Source: Dioszegia crocea (Eukaryota; Basidiomycota; Tremellomycetes; Tremellales; Bulleribasidiaceae). Taken from it: a stretch of DNA of 64,000 nucleotides. Below the pieces are notes generated by a model. It did no database searches. It saw only the letters and a program-made list of their open reading frames with translations, and was not told the DNA's origin. Each line of letters starts with the position of its first letter. The stretch's first letter is position 1. Shown here in pieces: positions 45,422 to 58,512 of the stretch. The stretch is from positions 960,809 to 1,024,808 of the forward strand of contig BCKK01000002.1 in the NCBI GenBank assembly GCA_001600615.1. The letters are read 5' to 3'. The translations under genes were made by a program, and so were the position numbers.

Positions 45422-45841
45422 TCTGTAGACAGAGGTGGGGCTGATTGGACTGCCGAAGGTAGACGAGCGATATCCCCGGTGTGAAAAAAGAAGCGAGGGA
45501 CGAGACTTTGCTGCAATACGTACTCAGGTCGAGGACGATCTGAGCCAAGGTGGAAGTATGGACAACGCTGAGTGATGTATAGTCGGCAGAGATAGCGGGC
45601 GATTGACAAAAGCTCCTTGCCCCGGTTAACTGAAACAATTCGTCCCCCGGAACCTTTGCAACCTTCGACGCGAAAGACGCGTTCTGCCTTGCAATTGGTG
45701 TCGGGATCGGGATCATCAGCCCGACAACGCAGGACGAGCCCAGAGCATAATCAAAAGAAGATACGCCAATCCCATCACCCTAATCGTACAAGATGAAAAA
45801 TCGTATATACCAAAAACCCCAGATTCCCCCCAAATCTGGCC
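45422..45841. other. Intergenic region upstream of DCN1
   Basis: This lies between the DCN1 start and the SRC1-family stop, both on the minus strand, so it should hold the DCN1 5' leader and promoter. A CCAATCCC is visible near 45766. Open frames in it show no domain-like sequence. Confidence 0.4.
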
Positions 45842-48689
45842 TTACTCCCCAACCCCACCCACCATGCCCACACCAGACCACTCCCACGTCCTCCAAATCT
45901 CTCCATTGACCTCTTGCTCCCTCACCGCCACATTCGCATTCTTCTCCACTAGCGACTCGATCCGGGCCCAAAGACGCGTCCGGCTACTCACGCTGCCTCG
46001 GTGCGGAAGGACAAGGTCCCGGACTTGAGCGGGGGGGAGGTAAGGGTGTGGAGTTGTTGCTGGGTCAGTGTAGTGTAGGCGTTCCTCGTAAGTCAGCTGT
46101 GGGCCAGATGACGAGGGATATAGCTGCGAGCTTACCTGATCCTGAAGTCGGCGAAGCACAACCTGTGCCAGATCTTCCGCTTTGTACTTCTCCTCTCGTC
46201 TGCTCTTGATTGTCTTCTGCAGTGCGGCAATGGCAGCAAGCACAGCGGCAGTAGCTGAGAATCAGCCAAATTCTATTCGTACTGCGGATAGACTCACATC
46301 CTAGTTGAGCCTTCCATGCGTCAAGCGATTTGTACGCTTCAGTCTTCACTCGGCATCCCATAGTCATGTCTGTTCGCGCAGCGGCATACCACGACTTGCC
46401 ACTACAAAGTAAGCTTTGATTCCGAGCACCCAAGTACCAACTCACTCAACATCAATCGACTCAATCACATCCTCGTGCTCGACCAGATCCTTCAAAGCCG
46501 CTTCCCAGACCTCATCAAACTGTTCCTTGGAAAACTTGGGCTTCTATATCAGCTTTATCACCTCTTGGAACCTTCAAAGACTTACATCTCTTCGAGCATC
46601 AAACATCTCCCTGAGCACCTCCTCCTCCAGCCCGAACCTCTCCCCTTCGCCCTTACGTCCATCTTCCTTGCCCAAACCGGCACAAAGCACCTTGCCCCTG
46701 CCCTGAGCGAGGTATCGCTCAATCTCCTGCGCCACGCCGCCGACTAGCCTCTTCTTGACTGTATCGGGTTTGCATCTCGGGGGGAATACGCGAGATTCCA
46801 GCCCGGGCAGACCATCAATCGCCGGTGAGACAATCGAGAGAGGGTGCGAAGCGAGAATGTATTCTGGCTCACAGGCGATCAGATTGCCCGCTTCACACAC
46901 TGCGTGAGGAGGGCAAGGGGTGCAGCTGGTCGGTCGAGGCATGAAAGGAAGAAGCGGCAGTGAAGTGGTGTCGCACCGAACCAGGTCGGTAGAAGGAGTG
47001 ACGGCCGAGTCGAGCTGCACGGCGGCATTGCGCGCAATACACGCCTGCGCATTGTCGATTTTGGATTCTCGAAGCAGGACAACATCGTTTGTTGCCCCGC
47101 CAGTATCGCAAAAGCCTATAGCTGAGGAAGCGTGTTTCCACTGCCCGATCCAAGAGAGGAGGACAAGGAAAAGCGCAGACAAGGGGATGGTCCGACTAGG
47201 GGACGGGACAGCCTTCAGCCCGTCTTGGGTTTTCCTAACCAGCGCGTTCTGCGGAGTAGGCACCGCCTCCAAAGTCGAGGTGGTGATTGTGATTTGGGGA
47301 GTGGCATCTCTTTCCCGGGTAGAGATTTCGTTCAACTTGGTGTTGACAACTTGGTTGTGCTCTTCCGCTTCCTGTAGTTCTCGCTCCTGCATCAACTGCT
47401 CTCGGACCTCCTCTGGCGGCTCTCGGAGACTCTCCCTGCTTGGGCCAACACGGCGGAGAGTCTGGCCAGGAGTGAAAGACACAGCGACAGGTTCGGATCG
47501 ACGGGGCTGGCGGGGAGTAGCCTGAGTCGGTGTCTCCTGGACCGGAGCTGGACCGATCGATGACTACTTGTCAGCTACATACTAATCTGAACTCACTTTC
47601 CTCCGTCTCAGCTCTTTCCGCGCAGCACCCTCACTCCCGCTCTGAAACGGGTTCACATCGCTGAATCCGCTCTCCTCGCCATCTGAGAGTCTCGGCGTTC
47701 GAGAAGCCTTGCGCTTGGAGGGTGTGTGTCGGGGATTGTTGTCCGCATCATCCCGAGTCTCGAGAAACTGAATCACAGACTCTTTCTTCAAGATCGAGCG
47801 GGGAGGGGCGACAGGTGTCTTCTCCTCGGCTGGGGGTGTGACACGGGTCGCAGCGCTTGATTGTCGAGATTTACGAGACGAGCTCGGGACGGATGAGGAT
47901 TGCATCACATCCGGAGTGGCGGTAGCGCGATTGCGAATACCGCCCAGGGTGGATCTTCGACTTCGGCTGGATTCAGGCAAGGCCTAGAGATTAGCTTTGG
48001 AAACTACACGGTATCAAAGCGGACATACTGGGATTTCCTCGATATCCGGGCTAGCCGTAGACAAAAGAGGAGTCTTCCTAGGTCTTCCAACCTTCCTTTT
48101 GACGGGCGGATCAGCCGTAGGGTCAGGCCCAGGAGTCGCGACAATACTTCCAATAAGGCTGTCAGTCTCGGTATCGACGGACATCCTGCTTCGAGCCCTG
48201 AGCCTCTTTGCTGGGGGTTCCGGCGAACTATCAATCATGATGATGGTTGATTTCTTGGGTCGGCCACGGGGTCTTTTTACTGGCGGTTCGATGAGTGCCT
48301 CTTCGCCATTGTCAGACACAGACACGATGCCCTTGGCGGACGCCTTGACTGTTGATGCCTTCGCGAGCATCTTCTGCGGAGGGGTCAGTCAAAGTCGCGT
48401 CGGATACAGAAGACGTACTAATGCTTTGGGGCGGACATTGTCTTCGAATAGATCAATCAGTTCGGACTTCTTGACGATAGCTCCGAAGGGAATGCCATGT
48501 TCGACAAGAATTGATCTGGGGCGTGAGCTCGACCGGGCAGGTATTGTTGCTAGATGGCTACTAACCGTAATTGGGGTACCTGGAATCGATCAGCGAGGGA
48601 CACGGGTCCAACGGGTGATCCTCACTTACCTTGAGGGTCGAGGGATCGAAGTCTGGAGAGAAGTACTCATCCATTGTAGGGGTGGACAT
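45842..48689 (-). CDS. SRC1: Inner nuclear membrane protein Src1/Heh (MAN1 family)
   Basis: A minus-strand gene starting MSTPTMDEYFSPDFDPSTLK. The N-terminal HeH/SAP-like helix pair is VPQLRSILVEHGIPFGAIVK with KKSELIDLFED. A long basic, nucleoplasmic linker follows with two AT-hook-like cores (KRPRGRPKK and KRKVGRPRK) and NLS-like patches. A transmembrane helix occurs near IPLSALFLVLLSWIGQW. A lumenal Cys-rich part follows (PTSCTPCPPHAVCEAGNLIA), and the Man1-Src1 C-terminal domain ends WRTWEWSGVGM. Heh1/Src1 proteins anchor chromatin and rDNA at the nuclear envelope and survey pore assembly. The AT-hooks are not a standard part of this family as I know it. Confidence 0.85.
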
Positions 48690-48932
48690 GATTGTGAGAT
48701 GGGAAAGTGATGGCTGGGCGGATGGATGTTGTTGTTGACAGCGCGACCCATGACCCTATTTGGGATGTGATATTTATTTATTTTGATTTTATCCCAATCT
48801 GAACCTGAAACACGCCCACCTATAGACGCGAATGATGAGTGCTCGAGCCCTCCCATTCCTCATCTATACCATCCGATTGCTGCATTACAGCTCACCTACC
48901 CCTCTTCCATACACCAGCACATACTGAGCGCA

Positions 48933-50241
48933 ATGGCCGTCGCAGTCGCTACCTCCCCCGAGGAAATCTCCGCCCAATCTTACGTCGGGTTTGACTGTAA
49001 GTGCCCTGTCTTCAACCCGCAGCACGTCCCTTCGCCCAAGTAATCTTGCTCATACATAGCCATCACTCGACAAATCGAGCACAAGCTGCTCAAACGTGGT
49101 TTCCAGTTCAACGTTATGGTTGTCGGTATGTCCATCCTCTGCACTCTCGAAGCTGTGCTGATGTCACAGGCCAAACCGGACTGGGTAAATCAACCCTCAT
49201 CAACACCCTCTTCGCGTCTCACCTTGTCGAATCAAAGGGACGTCTGGAGGCAGAGCATCAGCCCCGGGCTACAACTGAGATTCACGCGCAATCACACATC
49301 ATCACGGAGAATGGTGTCCGGCTGAAGTTGAATATTATCGATACTCCAGGTTATGGTGATCAGATCAACAACGAGGGTTGCTGGGATAGCATTGTTAAAT
49401 ATGTCAGTCGCCTCCTTTCCCCAATTACGCAGAATTCAGCTGACTCCTTAGATCAAAGATCAACATTCTGCATACCTTCGCAAAGAGCTCACAGCGATGC
49501 GAGACCGACACATTCCCGACACAAGAATCCATTGCTGCCTCTTCTTCATCAACCCCACGGGACATACATTGAAACCTGTAAGTTAAGCGAGGTACTCCGA
49601 CGTCATCGTCTGATCGCTAGCTTACATTCCAGATCGACATTGTAGTCCTCAAAAAGCTCGCCGAGGTCGTCAATGTCGTCCCCGTCATTGCCAAATCCGA
49701 CGCTTTGACCCTTGAAGAGAGACATCTGTTCAAGCAGCGGGTATGTCTTAGGCCATACATCATGACCTCCCGCTGACGCAAGAGATCATGTCTGAGTTGG
49801 TGCACAACCAAATCCGTCTCTACCCTTTTGACGCGGAAGAGAATGACGAAGAGGAGTTGAACCTGAATGAGCGAATCAGAGTGAGTAGATTCGTTCCTCT
49901 GGGTGATTTACAAATGATTGACGAGATAGGATATGCTACCTTTCGCGATTGTAGGCTCTGAAAAATCCATCGTGGTGGATGGTAAACCCGTCCGAGCGCG
50001 CGTGAACCGATTTGGCGTAATCAACGTTGAAGACGAACGACACTGCGAATTCATCTACCTTCGGAACTTCTTGACTCGGTACGTGTATCCATGTGCCCAC
50101 TAGGCCGTGCTGACTGCCAGAACCCACTTGCAGGATTTGATCGAAACTACCGCTCAGATTCACTATGAGACTTTCCGATCTAAGCAGCTTATGGCGCTCA
50201 AGGAGTCTTCGGCGAAACAACAGCAGGCGTCCACTTCGTAA
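48933..50241 (+). CDS. CDC10: Septin, Cdc10 type
   Basis: Starts [20 protein letters not shown]. The septin GTPase features are [18 protein letters not shown] (P-loop), [13 protein letters not shown] (G3), [10 protein letters not shown] (G4 AKSD), [18 protein letters not shown] and [16 protein letters not shown] (septin unique element). The protein is short and ends soon after the G domain ([13 protein letters not shown]) without the C-terminal coiled coil of Cdc3, Cdc11 and Cdc12, which marks the Cdc10 group. Septins form filaments at the bud neck. The gene has about seven exons. It shares a 243-bp divergent promoter with the SRC1-family gene. Confidence 0.92.
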
Positions 50242-50477
50242 TTTGCTTCAGGTTCAGATACCCTTGAAAATTGTATATAGAAATCTTCCGTGATCCCCTC
50301 ATGTTTATGGGTCAAGTAATGCAGAAACGGTCTTGACGACTCCACCCTAATTCCATGTGCCTAGTTTTGATGCACCTCATGTGAAACTCCAGAACCGTTT
50401 GCCTGATTCAAGACTAGATGCCATGCAAAAGAACGATGCAAGATTCCGATTGACTACCTACAATCGGCCCGATTTGG

Positions 50478-53400
50478 CTAATGATGATATTTATCCTGAC
50501 TCAGCCCAAACCCTCCAAACCCTTGCTGCCCCTGCTGAGCCTGATTGGGCGGTACCTGCTGAGCTGGCGTCGAACCCTGCCCTTCTTTCCCACCACCTAG
50601 CGCTCCGCCCGCTGTCCCAGGCGGCGAAAACAAGCCACCGCCAAATGCACCGCCAAACCCTCCGCCCAATCCTCCAAAGGACGCCGGTGGTGGCGCCGAA
50701 GTTGGCCCTGATCCTGACGGCTGTCTACCGCCCTGATGTGGGTGTTGCAGGGTATGTGGGAGTTGATGCTGTAGTGATGGGAGTGCAGTGGATGGGTGAA
50801 GTGTACCTCCAGGCCCACTAGGCGGTGGTGCAGACCATGGGGATTCCGCCACGCTCGCGCCCCAGATACTCGATCCGGCTGACCATCTCGAAGCACCAGA
50901 CGGCGCGGGTGGTAAGATAGGCGCGGCATCCCAGCCGTTGACATTCATCGTACGGCGAGTGGGTGGAGAGACAATCTCGTCGTCTGTAGATAGTAGAGCG
51001 GCGGAGCCAAGAATGCGTTCGGGCCCTTTCGGCGGGGAAGAGCGGGAAGAGGATAGTGGGGGAGGAATAGATCCAGAAGGGTTGGCTGATGCAGTCGCGG
51101 ATGTAGAAGCCATGGTTGTGGATGGGTCGAATGTCATAGGTCGGCCTATAGCACTACCGGGAGCAGATCCCTGGCCCAGAGTAGGCAGAGCACCAATAGG
51201 CGCCGCAGGAGATCGATAATCTTCCAACGTCAGACCAGACAGGTTGAGATGGTTGACATCACCCGTGGAGACTGATCTCGGCCCACCGATCGGCGCATCC
51301 GAGTACGTCTCGTCCATACTCGACATGCGGTGAGACGGTCCCGCTGCCAGACCTGGAGGCTTCATTGGGAAGCCCATCCCTACCGAGCCAGAACGGGGAT
51401 GCTCGAATGGTGGACTAGGCTCGGGGTGGAAGCCGCGTACGGGAGGATTGGGAGATAGGGCGGGGCCGTTGGCTGACGCAGGGGAGAAGATGGGGGAGAC
51501 GGAGGGGTTGAAACTGCCAGAAGGGATAGGTCCGGTAGGACGGAAACCCGGTGTCCCGTTGAAACCGGGACCCATGGGCATCCGAGTGGGGTAAGATCCA
51601 ACAGGCATGGGCTGGGGGAAGTATGCTTGGGGTGTCTTCTGAGGTGTTCGACCGGAAGGACCGGAGGGTGGACGAACACCACCCACACTTTTGATGGGCG
51701 AGTGTTGCTCCATTGGCGGTGTGGTTTGTTGGGGTGCACCATTCCGAGCCGAGGCCGCTCGACCTTTGATATTGATCGGCCCTGTCGAAGTTGACAAGAA
51801 GGACTTTGCCTTTTCGGCAGCCGCCCTCTCCGCCGCCGCTTTGTCCGCTGCAGCCTTGTCGGCTTTGGCTTTCGCAGCAGCCGCTTGAGACTTGGCCAGC
51901 TCAACAGCCTCCCGCTCTTTCCGCACAATCTCGTCCTTCCGAGCCTTCTCCGCTCGCTCAGCTTCGAGTTTGGCCAAACGTTCCTTTTCAGCCGCCTCTC
52001 GAGCCTCGCGGGCTATACGCTCCTTCTCAGCCTTCTCCTTGGCCACTCTATCCCGCTCGGCCTTTTCAGCCTTCTCCTTGGCGGCCTTCTCCTCCTTCTC
52101 TTTCCGCTCCTTCTCTCTGGACTCTTTATCCCTCGCCTCACGTTCCTTCTTGGCCTTGTCCTCCTTCTCCTTCTTCTTTCGCGCGGCCTCTTCCTCCCGT
52201 TCCTTCTCCTCCTGCTGCCTTCGTCGCCGCTCAGCAGCCTGTCGAGCCGCCTCCTCCTGCGCAGCCTTTTTGACAGCTTCACGACGGACCCGCTCCTCTT
52301 CTGTCCGCTTAGACCGTTCCCGCTCAGCCTCTTCCGCTTTCACTCTCGCAGCGGCAATCTCCTCGGCCTGCGCAGCGTCCCGATCCGCCTTGTCCTTATC
52401 GGCTTTTTCCTTCTGTTGCCTAAAATCAGCCCTGACCTCATTTTAAACTCACCTCTTCTTATCCTTCTTCTTCTGAGCCTCTTTGGCCTTTCGCTCCTCC
52501 TTATTCTTCTTCAAATTCTCCTCCTGCTCCAGTTCCAAGAGCAATTGCTCTTCTCGCTGCTTGGCAACCTTCTCGCGGTAAGCCTGCAGAACGCGCTGTT
52601 CAAACATTCTCGCCGCAAAAATCTGAAACATTCTCCTCCCCTCCTCCATCTTCTGCTCCTCAGTCAGAGGTTCCCTGAATGTCAGCAACATCCCCCAACA
52701 AAAACCCCATACTCACTCGGCCTCATCATAATCCTCATCATCCGTCTCCTCCTGCATGTCCCGTACGTTCTGCTCCTCCCTGACCACCCTGGCCACAGCT
52801 AGCTGCTCCATCATTTCGAGGAATCTCGCACCGTCATTCTTGAGCAGGTCGTCCGCGACAGTGAGTATGCCTCCTTTATTCAGCGTAAGCCCATTTCAAG
52901 TCCGGAGATCCCGAGATGAATAGCTCACCTTTGATGGTAGCTAGACTGTTACCAAAGGCCAAAAAATCCTCGGCACCTTCCGCCCGGGGCGCTACCGTCC
53001 GAGCGGGTGGTTTTCGGATAGCGCGCGCAGGTGGGGGTTCGTCGATATCATCGCCGGCCTCCGCATCTTCTGAGCCTATGTCCTCATCATCCAGCTCTTC
53101 GTCGTCCTCCCCATCATACTCTTCGTCCAGCTCCGATCCCTCCTCCTCTAGTCCGTCATCCTGATAGTAGGCATGTTCGGGCGCACGATGATCAAATTTG
53201 GTCACCGCACCCGCTGCGTCTACCTCCACTGAGCCCGGGAAAGGTCCAGCGCCTGGCGGTTGCGCTCGTTGACCACCCGAAGCCGCTCTTTGCTCAGCAG
53301 CATAAAGTCTCAACTCGTCATAGTACTGCTCATATAGCTGATCCAGTTCCATTTCGATATTGACCTTTTTCCGCCCACAAACAGCACATCCACACGAATG

Positions 53401-54873
53401 TCGATGTTGCTCCTTCATCTTCCGCAGCACTGCGTCTTTTTCAATCTGCAGTAAATCACGCCGTTCTGCCTCGTTTAGTTCAAGCCAGAATCGACGAATA
53501 TTTTCCCGATCCTGAGCGGAAGACTGGGTCCATATCTTGGCGGGGGGAGCGGGAGCAGGTGCCTTGCCCTTAGCAGCGGGTTTGGCAGGAGGGTGAGGGT
53601 GATTGTGTGTGTGATTGTGGTTGGCAGGGGGTGCGGAGGATGCAGGGGCTTTGCCGGCCGCTCGAGCAGATCGAGCAGGGGCGGCAGTGTTGGGGGCAGG
53701 CTGAGCGACAGGTGCACCAGCTGCAGTGGGCATGGGTTGTTTGCCGGCTGCGCGGGAGCTAGGAAGGGGATTTATGGGAGCAGGGGTGGAGGGTGGTGGT
53801 GGGGGGTTGAGAACAGGTCGAGCTGCAAACTCTGGAGCCGGCGGTCCGCGCGGTGGAGGTTGCTTAGCGACTGGCGGTGGGGGTGGTGGAACAACAGCAG
53901 GCGGTTCCGCAGCCCGCTTCTTCTTCTTTTTATTCTTCTTCTTTGGTGGATCCCCATTTGGCCCTGCGGTATATTCCGCCTCGTCCAGATCGTACTCCTC
54001 CTCATCATACTCTTCCTCCTGAGCATCAGGATGCCGCCGGAAACCAAACTCCTCCGCCACGGATTGAGGTGGTTGCTGCTGAGGATGGCCATGGAATACC
54101 GCACGGCCATTCACGCCAACTCCGACTCCGGCAACACCAACCCCAGCGAGGATATTCGCACTGAGGTTCTTGGGTATTCCCATGCCCTCACTCGCCGCCG
54201 ACACAATCTTCTGCGCCATCGCCTGCATCATCCTCTGCTCCAATGACCCCGTCTGTTGATTCCGCGCTGCCGCTGCAGTTTGCGTATCATAGGGCACCGC
54301 CTCTCGGATAAAATGGCGAACATGTGGGGACAGGTTCGACCAGTACGGATCGTCCTGGCCAAATGAAGGCTCTTGCATCCTCCGATAAAGCTCGTTGGCT
54401 ACTTCGACGAGATCTTCGTGGGTTATGTTTAGATTCGAGGCGAGGGTAGTGAGAGAGTTCCCGTTCGGCTGTCCAAATGCCGAGAGGGAGTTGTAGTCGA
54501 GAGGAAAAGGAAGGGAGAATGGTCCAGTACCGTTTGCGCCTGGGAGGGGAACTTCGACGTCGTCGTAGTAAGTCGCAGTCTCGTATTGGACGTCGACGGG
54601 GTATGCGCCTGGTGGAAAGTTGAATAGGCTCGGATCGAAGGGTGGTAGATTGGGATGAAAGGTGCCAGTCGTATGATTGGGATACGAGTGTGGATCGAGT
54701 GTCAGGGGTACTTCGGCAGAGATGAAATCGCCTGATCCTAGTCCAGCACCGGGAGATGGTAAAGCTGCGGCGGCGTAGGGCGTTGACGCCGCCTTTGCTG
54801 CTTTCTTTGCCTTCTTCTTGGCAGCAGATTTCGATAGGCCGGACTGGACGTTCGATGGCTGCTGGCCGGACAT
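50478..54873 (-). CDS. NST1: Stress response protein Nst1-like
   Basis: A large minus-strand gene with few introns, starting [20 protein letters not shown]. Order of parts: a basic [11 protein letters not shown] head; a moderately conserved N-terminal region; an acidic stretch ([18 protein letters not shown]); a Pro/Ala-rich linker; a Cys-containing conserved block ([20 protein letters not shown], preceded by [20 protein letters not shown]); a second acidic stretch; [20 protein letters not shown]; a ~250-residue Lys/Glu/Arg/Ala-rich single helix or coiled coil; and a Gly/Pro/Ser-rich tail. This is the Nst1 architecture, linked in yeast to salt tolerance and processing bodies. A molecular function is not established. 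The charged helix generates long Leu-rich frames on the opposite strand, which are not genes. Confidence 0.85.
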
Positions 54874-55286
54874 ATGGGAGACTTGTCCATTAGCCTTAGG
54901 GCCTAGATGTCAACCCACCTATAGGTGCAAGTCTCTCGACTATCCGCCCCCCTCTAGCTATCTAATAGCTAACGGGGCAGGCGATCGGTGGGTGTATCGT
55001 CGATCGGATTTCGGGTAATTCACTGCTGCCCCTGCGTCTCACGGGCTAGCAGTAATCGCTGGTTGACTGCTGTGTATGATGAAGATGATTGTATATAGGT
55101 GTATATAGATGGTAAGGTATACAGACGTTGGGTGTAAGGCCGGGACCAAATTCCCCCTCATACAGCGCAAACGGCAAACGCCGAGGAACGCCGACTCTTT
55201 GGCACCCACCGCACGGACCTCCACCTGACTGCACCATCCATGCACCAGCCAGGAGATATAGCGGTAGGGTATATCATCATACAACA
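54874..55286. promoter_or_regulatory. Divergent promoter NST1 / GatA
   Basis: A 413-nt spacer between two divergent starts. It contains a TATA-rich segment (GTATATAGGTGTATATAGAT near 55091-55110). Either gene could use it. No coding frame looks real. Confidence 0.4.
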
Positions 55287-57017
55287 ATGAGGTCTAGCCT
55301 TACTCGCCTAGTAGCAACAGCAGTCAAGCCGAGAATATCGACTACAGAACCCACGCCGTACTCATGGATCAATCATAGCGAGCCGGGCCCATCAGACTAT
55401 GCCGGTCAGTCCGGTCAGATGCTCCAGAGATGCATCTAATCAGCGCAGGCCGCCTCGCAGGCAAGGCTATAGCTATCAAGGAGAACATCTCTTACGCACC
55501 TGCCCCGACGTCATGCTCTTCTGACATCCTGAAAGGTAGGCTTCATCACGTCACGCCGCTAAATGTAGGATATCGCCCACCGTTCAATGCAACGTGTGTT
55601 CAGTCGTTACTGGATGAGGGGGCGCACATTGCCGGTCAAACTAAGATGGACGAGTTTGGCATGGGGTTAGTAGACCGGTTATACTCATACTGACCTGGTA
55701 GATCCCTAACATCTCATCTACCCGAGCGATACACGCCGGTGCATAATCCCTCGGGCCCATCGTCCGATCCCGAGCCTCGATCAGCAGGCGGCAGCTCAGG
55801 CGGCTCAGCCGCTGCTGTAGCTGAGGGCAGCTGTTGGGCGTGAGTCTTCCCCGGCCGTGCTGGACTCGACGCAGCTAACATTACAGAGCTCTCGGCACAG
55901 ATACGGGCGGATCAGTCCGATTACCTGCTAGTTATTGTGGCATAGTCGGATTGAAGCCTTCTTACGGGATGATCAGTCGGTACGTACCCGGCCTGTCCTG
56001 CTTTTGCTAATATCAGACATGGCGTGGTAGCATATGCCGATTCGCTCGATTGCGTTGGCATTCTCGCTCGGGACGTGGATACCGTCTCGTCCGTCTTCAG
56101 TGGGTTCGATACTTGCAGCTGCGTACCCCGCTCATGTCAGGAACTATTTCCCGACCAGACGAACGAGATATGACCTGCGCAACAACTTCGACCCGCTCGG
56201 CCGCTTCATCAATCCTCCAATCCCACTTCCCATCGTTCCCCACTGCCAGCCTGAAGGGTCTGCGTATCGGCCTCCCAATTCAGACCCACCTACCCGAACC
56301 ACATGTCCGTGTACCTGAATCTCTACTTCAACACCTCAAAGCGCTCGGGGCAACATTACACGCCGTCAGCCTACCGAATCTCCACTTAGCCCTACCGGCC
56401 TACTACGTGCTGGCCAGTGCCGAAGCGAGCAGTAATCTCGCACGGTATGGCGGGGGTTGGTATGGGTCATCAACCGAGGCCGATGTTGAGGAAGTCACAG
56501 AGAGCGGGCTGGAGAGGAGAAGACGAACGAGAACGGAGGGATTCGGGAAAGAGGTCAAGAAGCGTATTTTGGCCGGTACACATGCTTTGTCCGCTGAGTA
56601 AGTCCCTTCTCACCCAAGAGACGCAATCTGACGACTAGCGAATTCAACAATACCTATCTCAAGGCATTACATCTGCGGCATCTATTCCGCACGGATTTCT
56701 CCCGCTTATTCCGTGTTCCCCATCCCCTCGACCCTTCCGCTCCACCTTCACAAGGAGTAGATATCCTCCTCCATCCGACGGCGATCAGTACCGCGCCAGT
56801 CCTAGATCCTGCAAAGCGAGCGGAAGGAAGCGAGTATGCGCAGGACTTACTCACTGTCCCGGCGTCTTTAGCAGGATTGCCAGCTATGTCTGTGCCTGCT
56901 GGGAAAGGCGCTGATGGATGGCCAGTGGGGATGAGCGTGGTGGGTCAGTGGGGTATGGAAGAAATGGTCATGTGGGCTGGACGAGCAGTTGAGACGTGGG
57001 AGGGGAATAAGTCATAG
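55287..57017 (+). CDS. HER2: Mitochondrial glutamyl-tRNA(Gln) amidotransferase subunit A
   Basis: The start [20 protein letters not shown] looks like a mitochondrial targeting sequence. Amidase-signature residues are visible: [10 protein letters not shown] (catalytic Lys), [17 protein letters not shown] (cis-Ser) and [15 protein letters not shown] (nucleophile Ser), then [20 protein letters not shown]. The C-terminal part includes [29 protein letters not shown] and [15 protein letters not shown]. GatA supplies ammonia to convert Glu-tRNA(Gln) to Gln-tRNA(Gln) in mitochondria. The first intron (55405-55448) uses a GTCAGT donor. The junction near 56102-56142 is less certain; joining there gives SRPDERDMT as expected for the family. 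Named HER2 after the budding yeast gene. Confidence 0.87.
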
Positions 57018-57238
57018 AAGCTTTGGCCCCGCGAAGGATGTGGCCTGAAGGGTGCTCACATCCGGGTCAAATTCTCGCAGGACCTGCCCTCACGAATCGA
57101 TGCGAAGCCACATCGAGGGGAGCGGCAGCACTTGATGAAGATTACTATATGAGAGGATCCAAGCCGACCAGTCGGCGCCTCGAGATCGCAGTGCTTTTGA
57201 TCAAGACGCGTCAGCTGCTAGTCTAAATACATCTAGGG

Positions 57239-58295
57239 TCATCTTTGCTTCGAGGCAACATGTCTATTGAGCTGTTCCCTGATCGTGCCCAGTATTTCCC
57301 TCGCAGAGACGCGCGATTGGGCCAAAGCCGAATCAAACTGGAGATCAGCTCTTGGTCACATTTGTCAAACTCAAACGTTGCTCACCTCAGCCTTTGAGAA
57401 TGCACCCTCGCTCTCGGCCCATACCAGTTCCGCCTCAACTTGCTCACCCTCCATATCCTCATCCTCCGCTTTGACTCTTCCACTCGAGCTAACCCCCTCT
57501 CCGAACGCCCAGCCAAACACGAACCGGCTCTTCGCCCGCTTTTCCTCCTCGGCTGACGGGTCTACGACCATCTCCATCTCCCTTTCTTTCCCATCATCTC
57601 CCGTGATATCCAGATACACCTCTGCTGGGATATACGCCAAAGCGACGGCGAGTGGGACAGCGCGAAGCGACACAGCCCCCGCATCGAGAATAGCGAGTGA
57701 TGCAGCATTTAGGGCGGACGCGCGCTCAGCGAATGAGAGGGCATAGGATGCTGTAGGTGCTGTGGTACTAGATGACGCCGGGGTATCTGATGGCCACGTA
57801 TGAGATGTAGGGCCATCGGATGAATCAGGAGCAGAGGTGGTGTAGTAAGATGTCGAAGGTGAGGATAGAGATTGAATGACGAGTTGAACGAGCGATCGAG
57901 GATGTTGAGAGAGGGCAAGAAGAGGTGTCAATGCTGATTTCAATGAAGCCTCAAGAGCTCTCGAGGGTGTAGCTATAGACGATCAGTCTTCGGTGAAATT
58001 TTACCCGACAGCGGTTGACATACCGCCAACGCCTTCTAAAGGCCTATGCGCAATCTCCAATGTAGCTCTATCCGGTAACTCTTCTCTTAGTCGGACCTCT
58101 ATAGGGCCGGCAAATGAGGCGAGCGACGAGGTGGATCCTACGTTCCATCAGCAGTTGATCGAAGGAGGTTTGGGTGGAAATCTTACCAAAAGAGAATCGG
58201 CCTGATCCATCTGCTCGTGATAATGAGCCAAGCAGTGTAGATATTTGTCGGACTTCCGATGCCTGCCGACCGTCTGCACGTGAAGATGAGGACAT
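57239..58295 (-). CDS. RRP46: Exosome complex RNase PH-like subunit Rrp46
   Basis: A minus-strand gene starting MSSSSRADGRQASEVRQIST. The RNase PH fold is shown by RADGR, the strand RADGSGRFSFG, AGPIEVRLREELPDRATLEI, SQHPRSLVQLVIQSLS, SLAILDAGAVSLRAVPLAVA and YLDITGDD. The end is SARVSAREILGTIREQLNRH-like across a final intron. Rrp46 is one of six ring subunits of the RNA exosome in nucleus and cytoplasm and is catalytically inactive in fungi. A Ser/Thr/Ala-rich insert (TSYYTTSAPDSSDGPTSH) expands a loop. Assignment to Rrp46 over Rrp41 or Mtr3 rests on the N-terminus and is less sure than the fold. Confidence 0.8.
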
Positions 58296-58512
58296 GTTGT
58301 ATTGTAGTTGATAGTGGTGAGCAGTAGAGGGTGCAGTAGGCAGCTTGAGTGTCGGCAGAAATCCTCCTCGACGGCCAGCCTGGTACGTAAACAGCATGAC
58401 GTCAGCACAGCCACTGTGCACTGCGGCTCACACCATGCACCATACACCTGACAACGACTGCCTGCGCTCTGATCCACACACTCCCCCAATCTCTATATCT
58501 ACCTTCGCAGCC

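Noticed and set aside
45422..45716. Open frame running upstream from DCN1 as its N-terminus
   Set aside because: It reads into a stop before the UBA-like region, and the short ATG exon followed by an intron joins cleanly to SKVAQAK.
51885..52802. Long Leu-rich open frame on the plus strand, looking like a multi-helix membrane protein
   Set aside because: It is the exact antisense of the Lys/Glu-rich helix of NST1. AAG/GAG codons read backwards give Leu. It has no family motif and runs across an NST1 intron.
56105..56125. A possible tRNA B-box (GGTTCGAT) near 56110
   Set aside because: No A-box, acceptor stem or cloverleaf could be drawn around it, and it lies in the GatA coding/intron region.
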